NCBI GenBank assembly: GCA_036365455.1
Contig: JAWQUS010000030.1
Span: forward strand, 14,218,001-14,282,000
Direction of reading: 5' to 3'
Length of the DNA: 64,000 nucleotides
DNA from: Macrosoma leucophasiata
Taxonomy: Eukaryota; Arthropoda; Insecta; Lepidoptera; Hedylidae
Shown here piece by piece: positions 1 to 10,290 of the stretch (position 1 is the first letter of the stretch; each line of letters opens with the position of its first letter). The notes beneath the pieces are model-generated. The model did not search any database and was not told where the DNA came from. It saw only the letters and a program-made list of their open reading frames with translations. The position numbers were made by a program, and so were the translations under genes.

Positions 1-230
1 GGCGGCCGGGGTCTCCCTCGACGACGCGCAGATGGTGGTGACGGCGCCGGGGAGAAGTACTCGTCGCTGGAGCTCGACGCAACTGCAGCGGCCGGTGACA
101 CAGCACTCGCAATGCGAGCGGCGTCCGGCGGCTGCGAGGCGGAGCTCAGCGACGAGTCCGGTGGTGGTGGGTGTGCTCGTGCTGCATCTCTTGCCCTCGC
201 CCTTGTTATCATACCTTCATCATTTTATCT
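1..230. other. GC-rich open segment at left edge, possible exon
   Basis: The first about 200 bases are far richer in G and C than the rest of the window and are rich in CpG. Frame 1 on the + strand is open from base 1 and reads like protein, with a stretch containing EKYSSLELDATAAAG and then ELSDESGGGG, before the sequence turns AT-rich near 190. Frame 2 and one - strand frame (Ser/Ala/Pro-rich) are also open, so the strand is uncertain. I see no strong splice donor; the GGTGGTGGTGGGTGTG stretch from about 161 is only a weak possibility. It could be the end of an exon of a gene lying to the left, or a CpG-rich gene start. No family is recognised. Confidence 0.3.
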
Positions 231-440
231 TTCACACATGTTTTTGTTGTATCCGTATTGTAATATTTACATAATGTATTTCACAAAATTTATCTCATTT
301 TTAACTAAAATAAAATATATATATGCGGAAGACACTAGGATGATATTTTCTTTTAGAGGGTTGCCAGGTTATTATTATTATTTTCATAATCAATCGTATT
401 GGGATGTTGACTATTTTTATGGTTACCCTGTAATAGTATT

Positions 441-499
441 GGATAAATAAATACTATGTGTCTTTGAATGTTTCAAAGACACATAGTATTTATTTATCC
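441..499. repeat. Perfect 28-bp hairpin
   Basis: Positions 441-468 are the exact reverse complement of 472-499, with a 3-base spacer. The arm starts GGATAAATAAATACTATGTG. It has no similarity to the SINE families here. It could be a very short foldback element or a recent inverted duplication. Confidence 0.85.
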
Positions 500-1119
500 A
501 GTCAATGAGTACTTAAAAGTTGTTAAGATATAACGATTCAATTCAAAATGTTGCGAATAGTGAAATGACTCAAAACGGCCTATATAAAATTGCAGCACGT
601 TATGACGTCACACCGCGGTACAACAGTTTACAAATAATAATGGTGTTGATTAATCCCAGCAAAAGTAACTATGTTAGTATTCACTCATTTATTCTTGTTC
701 TTATTTAATATTTTTACATACATAAGTAGTTATAAAACAAACAAACAGACCTATAAGAAATTAAAAAATAGTGCGCCGCCGGCAGCGGGAACAGGGTCTA
801 AGCTATCGGTGGTTAGGGTCACAGAGACAAGAACCTCCTCACTATACGTGCCGTGCCGAGGAGTACCGCCTTCTGTATTAGACCCATGATCCAAACTTGA
901 TCTTATTATTATTATAGTTTTAAGTACGAAAAACAGTTTAATATTGATATAACTTGTAGATCTTTGCTTTTGACCATTACATAAAAAATACTTTATTCTT
1001 CATAAATATTTTAACAAATTATAATTCCTATTGCTTCTGTGAATTCGGTCTTAAAAATAACAAAACTGAGTGCTAATTTCTTGGGTGATTTTTATAGTTC
1101 TTACGACAGTACAATCTTA
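500..1119. other. No gene seen
   Basis: AT-rich sequence without convincing reading frames. A GC-richer patch at about 770-890 looks like a transposon fragment, but I cannot classify it. A short TTA run lies near 903. Confidence 0.4.
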
Positions 1120-1350
1120 ATAAATAGCTGCCCGACGAACTTCGTATCGCCTTAGAGGTATAAACAAATTAAATGTCCAAAAAATCGAAAAACAAATTTG
1201 GTAAGAATCACCTCACCATTTAGGGATACAAAAAAGACTACAACCGATTCTCATACCTACCAACTATACACACAAACTTTCATACTGATCGGTCTTGCCG
1301 CTGCGGAGGAGTATTGTTACAAACACTACCACACGATATCTATAATATAA
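1120..1350 (+). repeat. Interspersed repeat family K, copy 1
   Basis: It starts at CTGCCCGACGAACTTCGTAT and contains ACAACCGATTCTCATACCTA and CGGAGGAGTATTGTTAC. The same parts occur at 61716-61920 and 62785-62860, where the copy is split by an insertion. I know similar sequences as common lepidopteran repeats. No coding capacity remains. Confidence 0.6.
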
Positions 1351-1516
1351 AAATAAGTCGGGTTTTCCTTCCTGACGCTATAACTCCAGAACGCAAGAAC
1401 CGATTTCCACGGTTTTGCATTCATTGGAAAGGTCTCGGGCTCCGTGAGGTTTATAGCAAAAAAATGAGGATTATAAAACGACATACAAGCGGGCGAAGCC
1501 GCGGGCAACAGCTAGT
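1350..1516 (-). repeat. Interspersed repeat family J, copy 1
   Basis: It is the reverse complement of the repeat at 7344-7530: CGTTCTGGAGTTATAGCGTC, the GAGCCTCACGG-like block and AAACGACAT are shared. It ends GCGGGCGAAGCCGCGGGCAA then CAGCTAGT. The GC-rich palindrome before CTAG and the T that follows resemble a Helitron 3' end, but this is only a resemblance. Confidence 0.6.
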
Positions 1517-1639
1517 TTTTTTTAAATATGTTAGATATTATAACAATACATTATTCTTGCCTTTCAAAATCACCAGGAAGTTTAAAAAACGATACCTCCG
1601 GTTTTGATGATGCAGAGTTCAAACAGTCGTATACCACGC

Positions 1640-1871
1640 AATACGCTCGTGGCATCTTTAAAACACTCGTGGAAGCAAAAACAAATCGCAACGTGAACGC
1701 TCGTCTCGACGCGACACTCGCTACTGTAGCACTGCGAGAACCGCTTAGAGGCCTCGTAGATGCGCATGTTTGTGTGAGTGTGCCGTTTCGAACGATTTGT
1801 TCGTAGTTTCCGTACTGTTCATATGTGTACTGTGCCGCCACCGCGCGCTTTCCCCCTCCCCCCTCCCCCCA
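1640..1871. other. CpG-rich stretch without a gene
   Basis: Many CpG pairs and a pyrimidine-rich run (about 1851-1870) lead into the minisatellite. Overlapping frames exist on both strands but none looks like protein. It could be a promoter-type CpG region or simply sequence related to the minisatellite. Confidence 0.3.
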
Positions 1872-2030
1872 GCGCGTTGGTGGCGCGTTAACGGCGTGTT
1901 GGCGGCGCGTTGGTGGCGCGTTGGTGGCGCGTTGGCGGCGCGTTGGTGGCGCGTTAACGGCGTGTTGGCGGCGCGTTGGCGGCGCGTTGGCGGCGCGTTG
2001 GCGGCGCGTTGGCGGCGCGTTGGTGGCGCG
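1872..2030. repeat. 11-bp GC-rich minisatellite
   Basis: Fourteen complete 11-bp units (GCGCGTTGGYG type) run head to tail from 1872 to 2025, with a partial unit to 2030. Variant units GCGCGTTAACG followed by GCGTGTTGGCG occur twice, 66 bp apart (six units), so part of the array grew by duplicating a six-unit block. Three forward frames stay open only because the unit lacks stops in several frames. Confidence 0.9.
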
Positions 2031-2036
2031 GTGGTT

Positions 2037-2689
2037 TACCGTGTACAGGAGCGCTTAGGGACTTGACGTTGATCACTTCAGCCGAAAGGCTTCTGCTGCT
2101 GTTCAAAGCCTTCCACAAAAATGCCCTGTTGCAACAGTGTTGTTTTATGCATAATTAAAGGATAATATGCCATAATCGCCACTTCCGTTATTGCACTTAG
2201 GTACTACCGATACATTAGAATGGTTTGAAATTTTTTCGGTTGAATGACTGCACTGGTGGAAGAATTCCAGAAGAAGAATTTTTTTTTCTGCTAGTGGACG
2301 GTGGGGTCGTTACGTTCCGACGGCAGCCGAATAGTGTAGAAATTAAATTTATTTTATAGTGTTTATTTAGTCTATAAGATGCAAAAAATAATGATCATAA
2401 TATAAAATTCATAAACACTACGCTATAATTTATCGATTTTTCATTTCGGTGGACATCACGAAACCCTAAAAATACATCCAAATCTTAACAACATTGATAC
2501 ATTATTCTTTCAACTTAAAATCTGTTAAGAAAACTTACTTGAAAAGTTATTTTAGGTAGTAGTTATTTATAATTTTTACAAATATTTTACTTCCAATTCA
2601 TGTTGTACCCACAATTCTCGCCTTGTAACAGAATCTTTGTAATGCATACAATAATAATAAAGAATACATTGAATACAAGCTCGAGATTA
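2037..2689. other. No gene seen
   Basis: AT-rich, no recognised repeat and no reading frame with coding character. Confidence 0.4.
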
Positions 2690-3155
2690 CTCGCTCGTGA
2701 TGGTGAAACCGGGGCCACACCTCTCGACACCCCCAGCCTCTCTCAACAGTGTTGCCCCCCGTCGACCATCGGGTTGGCTGTTTGGGGGGCCCACCAAGGA
2801 GAGGCGAGTCACCACCTGCCTAAAGTAGGATTCGATAATGTGAGATGTTGAATATAGGCAGGTGCCGGATCTCACTCCATAGGCCCAGCCAGCTAGTCCC
2901 CCCAGTTCACCCACATAGCCCAAAGTTTGGCGAATCATTTATCATTACAATAGTCCCATTATATTCTGCGGGGTCTGTCTGTGCCTGTATTAACTATTGA
3001 TGCAGTCAGAGAGAGGTCCCGCCGAATATAACCCATTACAAAGTAGATCAAAATTCTCGAAAGGGCCTCTACGTGTTGGACCCCCCATGTCCCCGCGCAA
3101 GCCTGACAAAGGTCCGGGGTTCAAATTGGACCCCGTGCTGACGAGAGACATAAAG
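2690..3155. mobile_element. Unclassified GC-rich transposon-like fragment
   Basis: This block is GC-rich against AT-rich surroundings and has C-runs and G-runs (for example near 2785 and 3078). Frames on both strands are short and broken. The composition suggests the 5' part of an old non-LTR retrotransposon, but no motif supports a family. Confidence 0.3.
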
Positions 3156-3356
3156 AATACATTTATGTCTAGAACAATTGTTCTTTTTATTTCGTGTAAC
3201 TCCAGTTTTATGTGAGTTTTATTCGCATGATAGGAACTGGGTCAATAAAAGTCTAAGATGTGGTATTAGAAATATAACCCATCATCCTTCGTTCTATAAT
3301 AACTAAAATTATTGGTTAAATTATGTGTACTTTCATAAATAGCAAATGGGTGGCCG

Positions 3357-3584
3357 TGGGGTGCGACCGCCTATTGACATTTCTATTGTCGTTGTCATTG
3401 CTGTCAAATTTTCATGTCGATTTATAGCTCCTTTAAAAGCAGTAGTGATAATCTGATTGTTTTTCTTGCTTTCGTAGGTGAGAAACAAGCGATAATGGCA
3501 GAACATTTCAATTATAGTTGTTTAGTTAAAGTAAAAATTGACATGAAAATTTGACAGCAATGTCGATAGGCGGCCGCACCCCTG
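3357..3584. mobile_element. Foldback/TIR element
   Basis: GGGGTGCGACCGCCTATTGA at the left matches the reverse complement of the right end (CGATAGGCGGCCGCACCCC) with two mismatches. The match continues with GCTGTCAAATTTTCATGTC after a short extra block in the left arm. The core is about 100 bp and has no gene. No clear target duplication is seen. Confidence 0.55.
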
Positions 3585-3589
3585 CTATA

Positions 3590-4505
3590 CATAGTATATG
3601 TAAACTCAAACAGTATGTATACTTTGATCAGCTTCTCAGATTTGTTGTTGAAGGAAATCAGACACATCAAGGAAGAATGCGGTTAACATACTTTCTTTTT
3701 AGTACAATACATAATTATTATGACGTTGTTAAGGAAAATTGAACCGATTTAATTAATACAGTCATTGGTATTTTGTTTTTACAAAATAACAATTCAGTCA
3801 CATATATAATACCTCAGATTTAAGTTTTAAAACTTGTCAAATTGTATTCGGAAATTAGGAAACCTCTTCACAATTATTTAATGTACCAAACATATGATTT
3901 TAAATTATCAGCAAACAACACGTAATGGTTTATGTTACCGTATCTCGTACTATAATGGTTTGTGGTTATGTTGGCCTTTATGGGATGACGTGGTTTTGTG
4001 CTAACACTTCAGCCATGTCAATTCCCTCACAATGGTCCAATATGTTTGTGTTTGGTTGGATTGATCAATCCGATTTCAGTTCGGATAACGACTTTCCATG
4101 TTATTTGCAATTATTTTTGAATTAGGTATTGCTGTGCTATTATCTCATTTCTATTGCCCTACATATGTAATCTACGGTGTGGGTTTAACACAATACACCA
4201 TAACAAAGATATCTTAAATATAATTGTAATATACACACTGTATACTCAGTATACTACCTTTCTAGTAGGTAGGAAAAAACTAGGTGTTAAAAAGAATTGA
4301 AATGGTATAAAATGCATAACTGAACATTAAACTTTAAAATATACATATAATTATGTTGAATGATACAACGAAACAAAACTTACCCCAAAATCCGGAAGAT
4401 TTAATATAAGTTTCGTTTAAAATTTATAGCAAAAGTTAGTTATGCTCATGTTCGTATTTCATTCATTTTCTAAACCTAAAGTTTTCGAAACTTGACAAAG
4501 ATACT
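3590..4505. other. No gene seen
   Basis: AT-rich sequence with scattered short frames and no splice-flanked coding block. No repeat family recognised. Confidence 0.4.
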
Positions 4506-4508
4506 TTT

Positions 4509-4647
4509 ACTCCCTTATTCATAAACGTACATTAGATATGTTTTAGCTATAGAATGCTTTGTCTTTGTCAGTTGCATTGTCAAATGTGCAGGATAAAAAA
4601 AGACAAAGGAGAGATTAGCAACACTTTAGCTAAAATACGAATAAGAG
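4509..4647. mobile_element. Short TIR element family L, copy 1
   Basis: It shares CTTATTCATAAACGTACATT and GACAAAGGAGAGATTAGC with the copy at 36240-36391. Its right end (ACGAATAAGAGGG) is shorter than that of the other copy. It is a non-coding MITE-type element. Confidence 0.6.
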
Positions 4648-4653
4648 GGAAAT

Positions 4654-4787
4654 GGCCAAATACTCAAACGTCACTCAATTTTAAGCAACCCTTAAATGTG
4701 CGCTATCTGTATCGTTTGAACGTGTTCTATACAGACAGAAGACTTTTAAGTCCCATTTAGATTTAAGTGACGTTTGAGTATTTGGCC
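4654..4787. mobile_element. 134-bp palindromic MITE with perfect 22-bp ends
   Basis: Positions 4654-4675 (GGCCAAATACTCAAACGTCA..) are the exact reverse complement of 4766-4787. The 90-bp interior has no gene. It sits directly beside family L copy 1. The superfamily is unknown, and no clear target duplication is seen. Confidence 0.75.
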
Positions 4788-4789
4788 GT

Positions 4790-5153
4790 TAGTGTTTTAA
4801 AGGATACAATCATTTTATATTTGAACAACTAAGCAGTCAAAATGCGACCACAATTAGTTAATAACCATCGGATCACATATCAAAGAGTATAGAATATTTC
4901 AACGGCATCAATTTCCACCCTATGTGATGTTTTAATGCATTTTGTCATGAGCCGTTAATGTTCTTACGAATAATGCATTTTGCAGTAGTACTACATAATA
5001 TATTGTTGTGCAACTTGTGTGTAAGTGTACTTAAATTCCACTGAGTGAAGTTGCCTACGTTGACATTGCGCCGGTTTTTTGCGTGCCATTTCTATTTCAT
5101 TTTTACTTACATTTGTATACAATAAAACCGCCTTCATCGCAGTAACTTGTAAC
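4790..5153. other. No gene seen
   Basis: AT-rich, no recognised feature. Confidence 0.4.
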
Positions 5154-5414
5154 CATAGAGCAACACGGGCCACCGGCCGCGGCGGACCGCAGGGGAGTTA
5201 CCATATGCAGGGTCCGAGATGTTAAAATTTGTGTGAATTGTTTATGTATTTTGATAAAGTCGAGATGTGAATTTCGTAGTAATAGACGATTTTTGTTGTA
5301 TGCCTGTTTGTGTCACACAAATTTTCCCCCGCAAAAAAATGCTGTCTATTTTGCATCGGTAATAAACGGTACGGCTACTCGCTTCCGGTCGGTCCCTGGC
5401 CCGTGTTCTTCACG
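5154..5414. mobile_element. hAT-type MITE family B, degraded copy
   Basis: It begins CATAGAGCAACACGGGCCAC, as the complete copies at 8227 and 46178 do. It keeps the interior (GTAATAGACGATTTTTGT, GCATCGGTAATAAACG), but its right end is decayed to GTGTTCTTCACG. No target duplication survives. Confidence 0.7.
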
Positions 5415-5784
5415 GACCCAATTCAATTTTATGCGTATTGTACGTCTATGATTTCGAGGTCTTAATTCCATATTTACCTTGACCTTATGATATTACTAAG
5501 CCTCAACCGTACAACAAATAAATGTTTGCCAAAAAAAAACCTTCAATAAAACACGTCAACAAGCAGATGGATCATTTTGAATCGATGGTGCATCAGCAAA
5601 ACAATGAATCTGTGTCCAGGAAGGAAACGTGATAAATACGAACGTGTGAACCGGTCTGTTGACGGATTACAGGGATCCAATCTTTTTAGACGAAACATAC
5701 TTTTTCTGATTAAACTGATCAAACACAATCGGCCGATGGTTCCGTACACGCTTATTTGTAGGTTTACCTACTTTTTTATTCTGG
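5415..5784. other. No gene seen
   Basis: Overlapping open frames occur on both strands at 5543-5789, but they have no splice signals or recognisable domain. Confidence 0.35.
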
Positions 5785-6010
5785 ACTAGCTGACCCGGAA
5801 AACTTCATATTGCCTCACAATGAAAAAATGTGTCAAAGGTTTGATAGATACGGACTATTTGTATGGAAAAATGAAATTGTGGTTTTTACTATTTCCCTTC
5901 CCTTCCCTGGACTTCCAAAAATCATTCAAAACCAAAGTTAGACAAATCGGTTCAGCCGTTCTCGAGTTTTAGCGAGACTAACGAACAGCAATTGATTTTT
6001 ATATATATAC
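5785..6010 (+). repeat. Interspersed repeat family N, copy 1
   Basis: It runs from ACTAGCTGACCCGG to a TATATATA end and includes GTGTCAAAGGTTTGATAGAT and TTCTCGAGTTTTAGCGAGAC. Further copies lie at 22963-23219 (-) and 48550-48803 (+). The TA-rich tail fits a non-LTR retrotransposon 3' end. Confidence 0.65.
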
Positions 6011-6318
6011 ATGCGTTTTTGTGCTCTGCCGAACTGTTCGACGACTGTCTCTTTTCCTACACCGTACTACCCGCCGAAGAGAGAAGTTTCACCCTCACCG
6101 ACTGGACACCTGGAAGTGCTCAACGGTGCGGTTTTCTCGTTCGTTTCTGCCCAGAACGTGTAAATTCTGGAACCCTCTGAGGTGTTCCCTCGGTGCTACA
6201 ATATGGGGTTCTTCAAAATTGGCAACTCTCCTGGTGTTGCAAATGTTCCTAGGCGACGGTGACCACTTACCATCAGGTGGCCCGTCCTTGTCTGTCAACT
6301 TAATTACATAAAAAAAAA
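6011..6318 (+). pseudogene. Jockey-like LINE, 3' end of pol and 3' UTR
   Basis: Remnant of the end of a non-LTR retrotransposon polymerase. Across shifted frames it reads RRREKFHPHRLDTWK, then TVRFSRSFLPRTCKFWN. This is the Jockey-type pattern HPHxLDxWxxxTVRFxRxFLPRTxxxWN seen downstream of the reverse transcriptase domain. It is 5' truncated and frameshifted. The 3' UTR holds GGCGACGGTGACCACTTACC and ends AACTTAATTACAT plus an A-run (to 6318). Other copies of this 3' region are at 29810-30410 and 35290-35465. Its tail resembles that of the SINE-like family A (see findings). Confidence 0.75.
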
Positions 6319-6429
6319 CTACGAGCGTCACCTTGCCGTGGACTCCCCGTCCTCCCCTGACACATTTTGTCAGACTTAGCGAAACCCCTCTCCCCCCTTG
6401 TATGTGAACGAATTTCATAAACGACCTCT

Positions 6430-6712
6430 TATGATGAGATGGTAATAATTAGGTAATGCTATGCCCTCGAGCTCCGACAGTGAACACGAAACTCTATCAA
6501 CATTAAAAACAGTGCTAAATAAAATGCAGATGCGTTGCCACCCCTGAGACCTTAGTTGATATGTCTTTGAGATAATTTATTACGGGGCGTACAGTACCGT
6601 CTAACCGGAACACAACAGTGCTGAAGACTACCGATTGGCGGCAGATAGATTAGGTAATACGGTGATGCCTACACCCTCGAGCTCCTACTCTGGAACTCTA
6701 CCACCAGTAAAT
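6430..6712 (-). repeat. Family A SINE-like element, two old partial copies
   Basis: A small fragment (6433-6500) is followed by a longer partial copy (6523-6712) that ends CTCTACCACCAGT. It belongs to an older-looking subfamily (CCCTCGAGCTCCTACTCTGG and ACGGGGCGTAC in place of the younger motifs). The A-rich tail end is missing. Confidence 0.75.
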
Positions 6713-7343
6713 AGAGAGTCTATAAAAAGAGTAAATTATTATTAAACCTATTTACAATATCCCAGTACTTCCACCAATTATATAATCAATCATCAAATTA
6801 AACAAGGACTGTTTAAACGCTCTACGTGATCAAGCATTAATTAACGACATCCATAAAAGTAATTACAATGGGATTTCAAACGGACTTGTTCCATTAAAAT
6901 GCCAATGTGACATTTCCAAAGAATGCTCTAGCCGAGTACAATTGAACACGGTATCTGTCTTGACAAGACGTCCCTCGGATGTAATTGAAGAATTTCACAA
7001 AAGAGTAACTGGTAGACGAAGTATAATCGCTGTACCACATCTAGGCTCACTTTAACGATTTTACACCAAATAGACCCGTTCTTTAGACTGCTAAGACTGT
7101 ACGTGAATTATCTTTTTTGATGTATAGCTCTTTTAACAAGATACCATAATTTTTTTTAAGTGTGTTACGCCATGTAATTATGTGTCCAATTTACTATATG
7201 ATATTTTCTCCTTCAGAATTTACAAAATCTGAACTGTTGGGCTTATCATTTAATTGATATTTAGATCTTATTTTATTCCTAGAATTAGATTTCGACATAC
7301 TCAGAAATTACGTAGCAGTTTAGAGCAGTTTTTATTAAATGAC

Positions 7344-7530
7344 TAGCTGTTGGACGCGGCTTCGCCCGTGTGGGTGTCGTTTTATAAATATTTTTTCCTG
7401 AATTTTCTTTGCTATAAGCCTCACGGAGCCTCACGAGACCTTTCCAACGAGTGCAAAACCGTGGTTCTGGAGTTATAGCATTAGGAAGGAAAACCAGACT
7501 TATTTTTATATTATAGATTGAAGCAAAAAC
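7344..7530 (+). repeat. Interspersed repeat family J, copy 2
   Basis: It begins CTAGCTGTTGGACGCGGCTT and ends in ATTATAGATT. It is the opposite orientation of the copy at 1350-1516. Confidence 0.65.
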
Positions 7531-8226
7531 ATTTAAAAAAGATCCGTCAACTGCTATTCATCATTGGCGTAAGAAAAATTAAACTACATTGAATTAAATC
7601 TTAATTCAGTCGCTGGAAAAATGTTCTACATCGACATACCTAAACACTTTAGCATGGAGTTGAACTATGACAATGACATTTTATGAAAAAGAATGCTCTG
7701 GCCGGGTACAATTGAACAACGCAACTGTCTTCACAAGACGTCTCCTCGGATGTAATTGGAGAATGTTACAAAAGTGCAACTGGAACGCGGAGTATGCCTA
7801 ATCGCAGTTCTAGATCTCTAGAACAACTTCTACATTGACAATTTCACGCTAAAATTCAGAACGTAGAAAGACACTTTATGCAAAATATGCGCATTATTTT
7901 TTGTTCATATTAAGCTCTATTTAGGGTTCCATAGCCTACAGGACACTAAAAAATATCCCGTCTTTAGGTACAATGGAACAAGGTACGACTTCACAAGACG
8001 TCTCCTCGGATGGAATTGGAGAATGTTACAAAAGTGTAACTGGAACGCGGAGTATGCCTAATCGCAGTTCTAGATCTCTAGAACAACTTCTACTTTGACA
8101 ATTTCACGCTAAAATTCACAACGTAGAAAAACACTTTATGCTAAATGTTAGATTTTTTTTATGTTTATATTAGGCTCTATTTAGGGTTCCATAGCCTACA
8201 AGGAACCCTTATAGCATCGCCATGTC

Positions 8227-8515
8227 CATAGAGCAACACGGGCCACCGGCCGCGGCGGACTGGAGGGGAGTAGACAAAGCATTTATTACCGATGCAAAAC
8301 AGTCATTTTTTGCGGGGGGAAATGCGTGCGACACACACGCACACAATAAAAATCGTCTATTACTACGAAACTCACACTTTGACTTCAACAAAGAACAGAA
8401 ACAATTTCACGCGCACATTTAAAAATCTAAGCGACAGGTATAGGCCTATTTGGGCTTGTACTTTGGCAGAGGGGAAAGCCTGCATATAGCTACTCCCCTC
8501 CGGTGTTGCTCTATG
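8227..8515. mobile_element. hAT-type MITE family B with perfect 8-bp target duplication
   Basis: A 289-bp element with inverted ends: CATAGAGCAACAC at the left, its reverse complement at the right, then GGAGGGGAGTAG on both arms, with 22 extra bases in the left arm. It is flanked by GCCATGTC at 8219-8226 and 8516-8523. An 8-bp duplication and ends starting CA are the known signature of hAT transposons. It has no transposase, so it must be moved by one encoded elsewhere. The site it entered is a repeat C end; an uninterrupted relative is at 8870-8890. Confidence 0.85.
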
Positions 8516-8825
8516 GCCATGTCCGTCCGTCGGTCCGTGCGAAATACACAACACACATAGAATAGAATATACATAATTGAAGTATGAAAATAGTACTGTG
8601 AGATTTTTAAAGAATATCCCGTCTCCGGGTACAATTGAACAAGGTAACTGACTTCAGAAGACGTCCCCTCGGATGTAATTGGAGATACTACAAAAGTGTA
8701 ACTGGAACGCGAAGTATGCCTAATCGCAGTTCTAGATCTGGGCTCACTTTGACAATTTCACGCTAAAATTCACAACGTAGAAAAAGATTACCTATATGCG
8801 AAATATGAGCATTACTTTTTTGAAA

Positions 8826-8967
8826 TTAGGCTCTTATTAGGGCTCCGTAGCATACACGGAATACCCATAGTATTGCCATGTCCGTCCGTCTGTCCACTCT
8901 GTCCGCAGCTGTACTCAAAGGCCCTTGAAAGCTGTAATTTGGCATGAATATACAGCATATTAGCTGT
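8826..8967 (+). repeat. Repeat C segment
   Basis: GGCTCTTATTAGGGCTCCGT, CCATGTCCGTCCGTCTGTCC, then AAAGCTGTAATTTGGCATGA. The same order occurs at 36155-36430. It is known to me as a widespread lepidopteran repeat, class uncertain. Confidence 0.6.
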
Positions 8968-9134
8968 GTTTTTTTTATGTCATGAAAGTGGTAAACAAGC
9001 ATGCAGTTCACATTGATGTGAAGTGATGACTGCAGCCTATAGACACCCACACAAAGACCAGAGGTCAAAATGCAGATGCGTTACCACTCCTGAGGCCTAA
9101 AGTGTCATGCTTGTGCCGGAAATTACAGGATCAT
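8968..9134 (-). repeat. Family A SINE-like element, partial
   Basis: It runs from the tail end (TTTTTTTTATGTCATGAAAG) through TTCACATTGATGTGAAGTGA to GCCGGAAATTACAGGATC, where similarity stops, so the head is missing. Confidence 0.8.
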
Positions 9135-9297
9135 GTGAAGAAAAACGTGTAACATATTTTCGACATTTTTTTTTACAAGAATCGTCTGGGTTTGTTTTTA
9201 GACTAGTATATATCTTTTTAAAAAATATTTCGATATTTTGCGAGATATTGAGTTAGGCTCCTCTCGTTCCGCCTTGCCACTGATATACGAGTATCTA

Positions 9298-9360
9298 CAG
9301 TAAAACCTTGACTTACGCTATCCTGTGTTACGCAATTTCCGAGATACACGGTTTTTTTTA
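9298..9360 (+). mobile_element. Pogo/Tigger-like terminal fragment
   Basis: CAGTAAAACCTTGACTTACG preceded by TA, followed by ATACACGGTTTTTTTT. This layout matches the known terminal repeat style of pogo-type Tc1/mariner elements (CAGTNNAACCTCGNTTANCC). No partner end or transposase is seen. Confidence 0.4.
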
Positions 9361-9960
9361 ATACCGCGCGCATCATCTCCCCTTCTCCGCTCCGTCAGTG
9401 TTCGGTTTACGAGAAGTTCGGGAACACATTATTGATATAAGAACCTATAATTATGTCATCGAAAAGATAAAAAAATAATAATTTGAACTAAGCATTTATA
9501 TGCTAAGGTGAACCCAGAGTTACGCCAATTACTGTATACTAATATTACTAATTCCCCTTAGTCCAATTAAATTGATTTTATGCAAAACGCATCGCGCTTA
9601 ATTAACCGTGCATATTTACTAGAAAAGCTATGCCTAGAGACGGATTGTTTTAGGTCTGTTTAATCTGCCACCAACTAATTAAAAGCATTGTTTAAATAAT
9701 AATACATACGTATTAGCAAACAATGATAATGAGCTATATCCAGTGTTTCTATCACTTACCAATACTCACCATATGGACGAAACGATAAAAATACCAGTAA
9801 AAATTCGCCGAACGGCCATAAAATCGCATTAAAAACGAATTAATGGATGTTGGTGACTTTGTATTTGCATATTTACCTATAGCTATATAAGTAATTATAT
9901 GAATTACTTTAATTTTAGTATTTGCTCCAATATTACTGTTTCATATAAACACAGTTAATT
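9360..9960. other. No gene seen
   Basis: AT-rich, no recognised repeat beyond the possible transposon end at its left. Confidence 0.4.
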
Positions 9961-10001
9961 GTCAAAGAGAGAAAAAAAGGCGGATGCCTTTTGATGATGA
10001 T

Positions 10002-10059
10002 GTTTTTTCTCTCTCCCGAACCATCGGAGGATACCGATGGTTAGGGAGAGAGAAAAAAA
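10002..10059. repeat. 26-bp hairpin
   Basis: Arms 10002-10027 and 10034-10059 (left arm core CTCTCTCCC then AACCATCGG) pair with one mismatch around AGGATA. Confidence 0.8.
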
Positions 10060-10143
10060 ACATGGATAGAAAGAATGTCGATGGTCGAATGAGCGAATGA
10101 CTAAAGTTGACTAAACAGATAAATACACAATGCGGGCCAAATC

Positions 10144-10197
10144 CTGGGCCTCTGCAACCAACCAATGTGGTTACATTGGTTGGTTGCAGAGGCCCAG
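10144..10197. repeat. Perfect 25-bp hairpin inside family E
   Basis: 10144-10168 (CTGGGCCTCTGCAACCAACC..) is the exact reverse complement of 10173-10197, with spacer GGTT. The right arm is the normal family E sequence; the left arm is an inverted duplicate of it. Confidence 0.85.
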
Positions 10198-10290
10198 CAA
10201 GACCAAGACTGACCTACCATGACCAAATAGATCGAGTACTGTCGGGGGATGGGGTCTAAAGTCTTTGGAGTCGACTTGCATGTAGGATGT

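Larger units (their letters stand above)
6920..8900. repeat. Diverged tandem array of a 250-350 bp unit
   Basis: Four related units start near 6923, 7690, 7955 and 8615. Shared blocks are CGGGTACAATTGAACA, AGACGTCTCCTCGGATG, AACTGGAACGCGGAGTATG and CACGCTAAAATTCA. Units two to four end in the block (repeat C) GGGTTCCATAGCCTACA that runs into CCATGTCCGTCCGTC. A family J copy (7344-7530) and a family B insertion (8227-8515) break the array. There is no intact reading frame; the origin is unknown. Confidence 0.7.
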
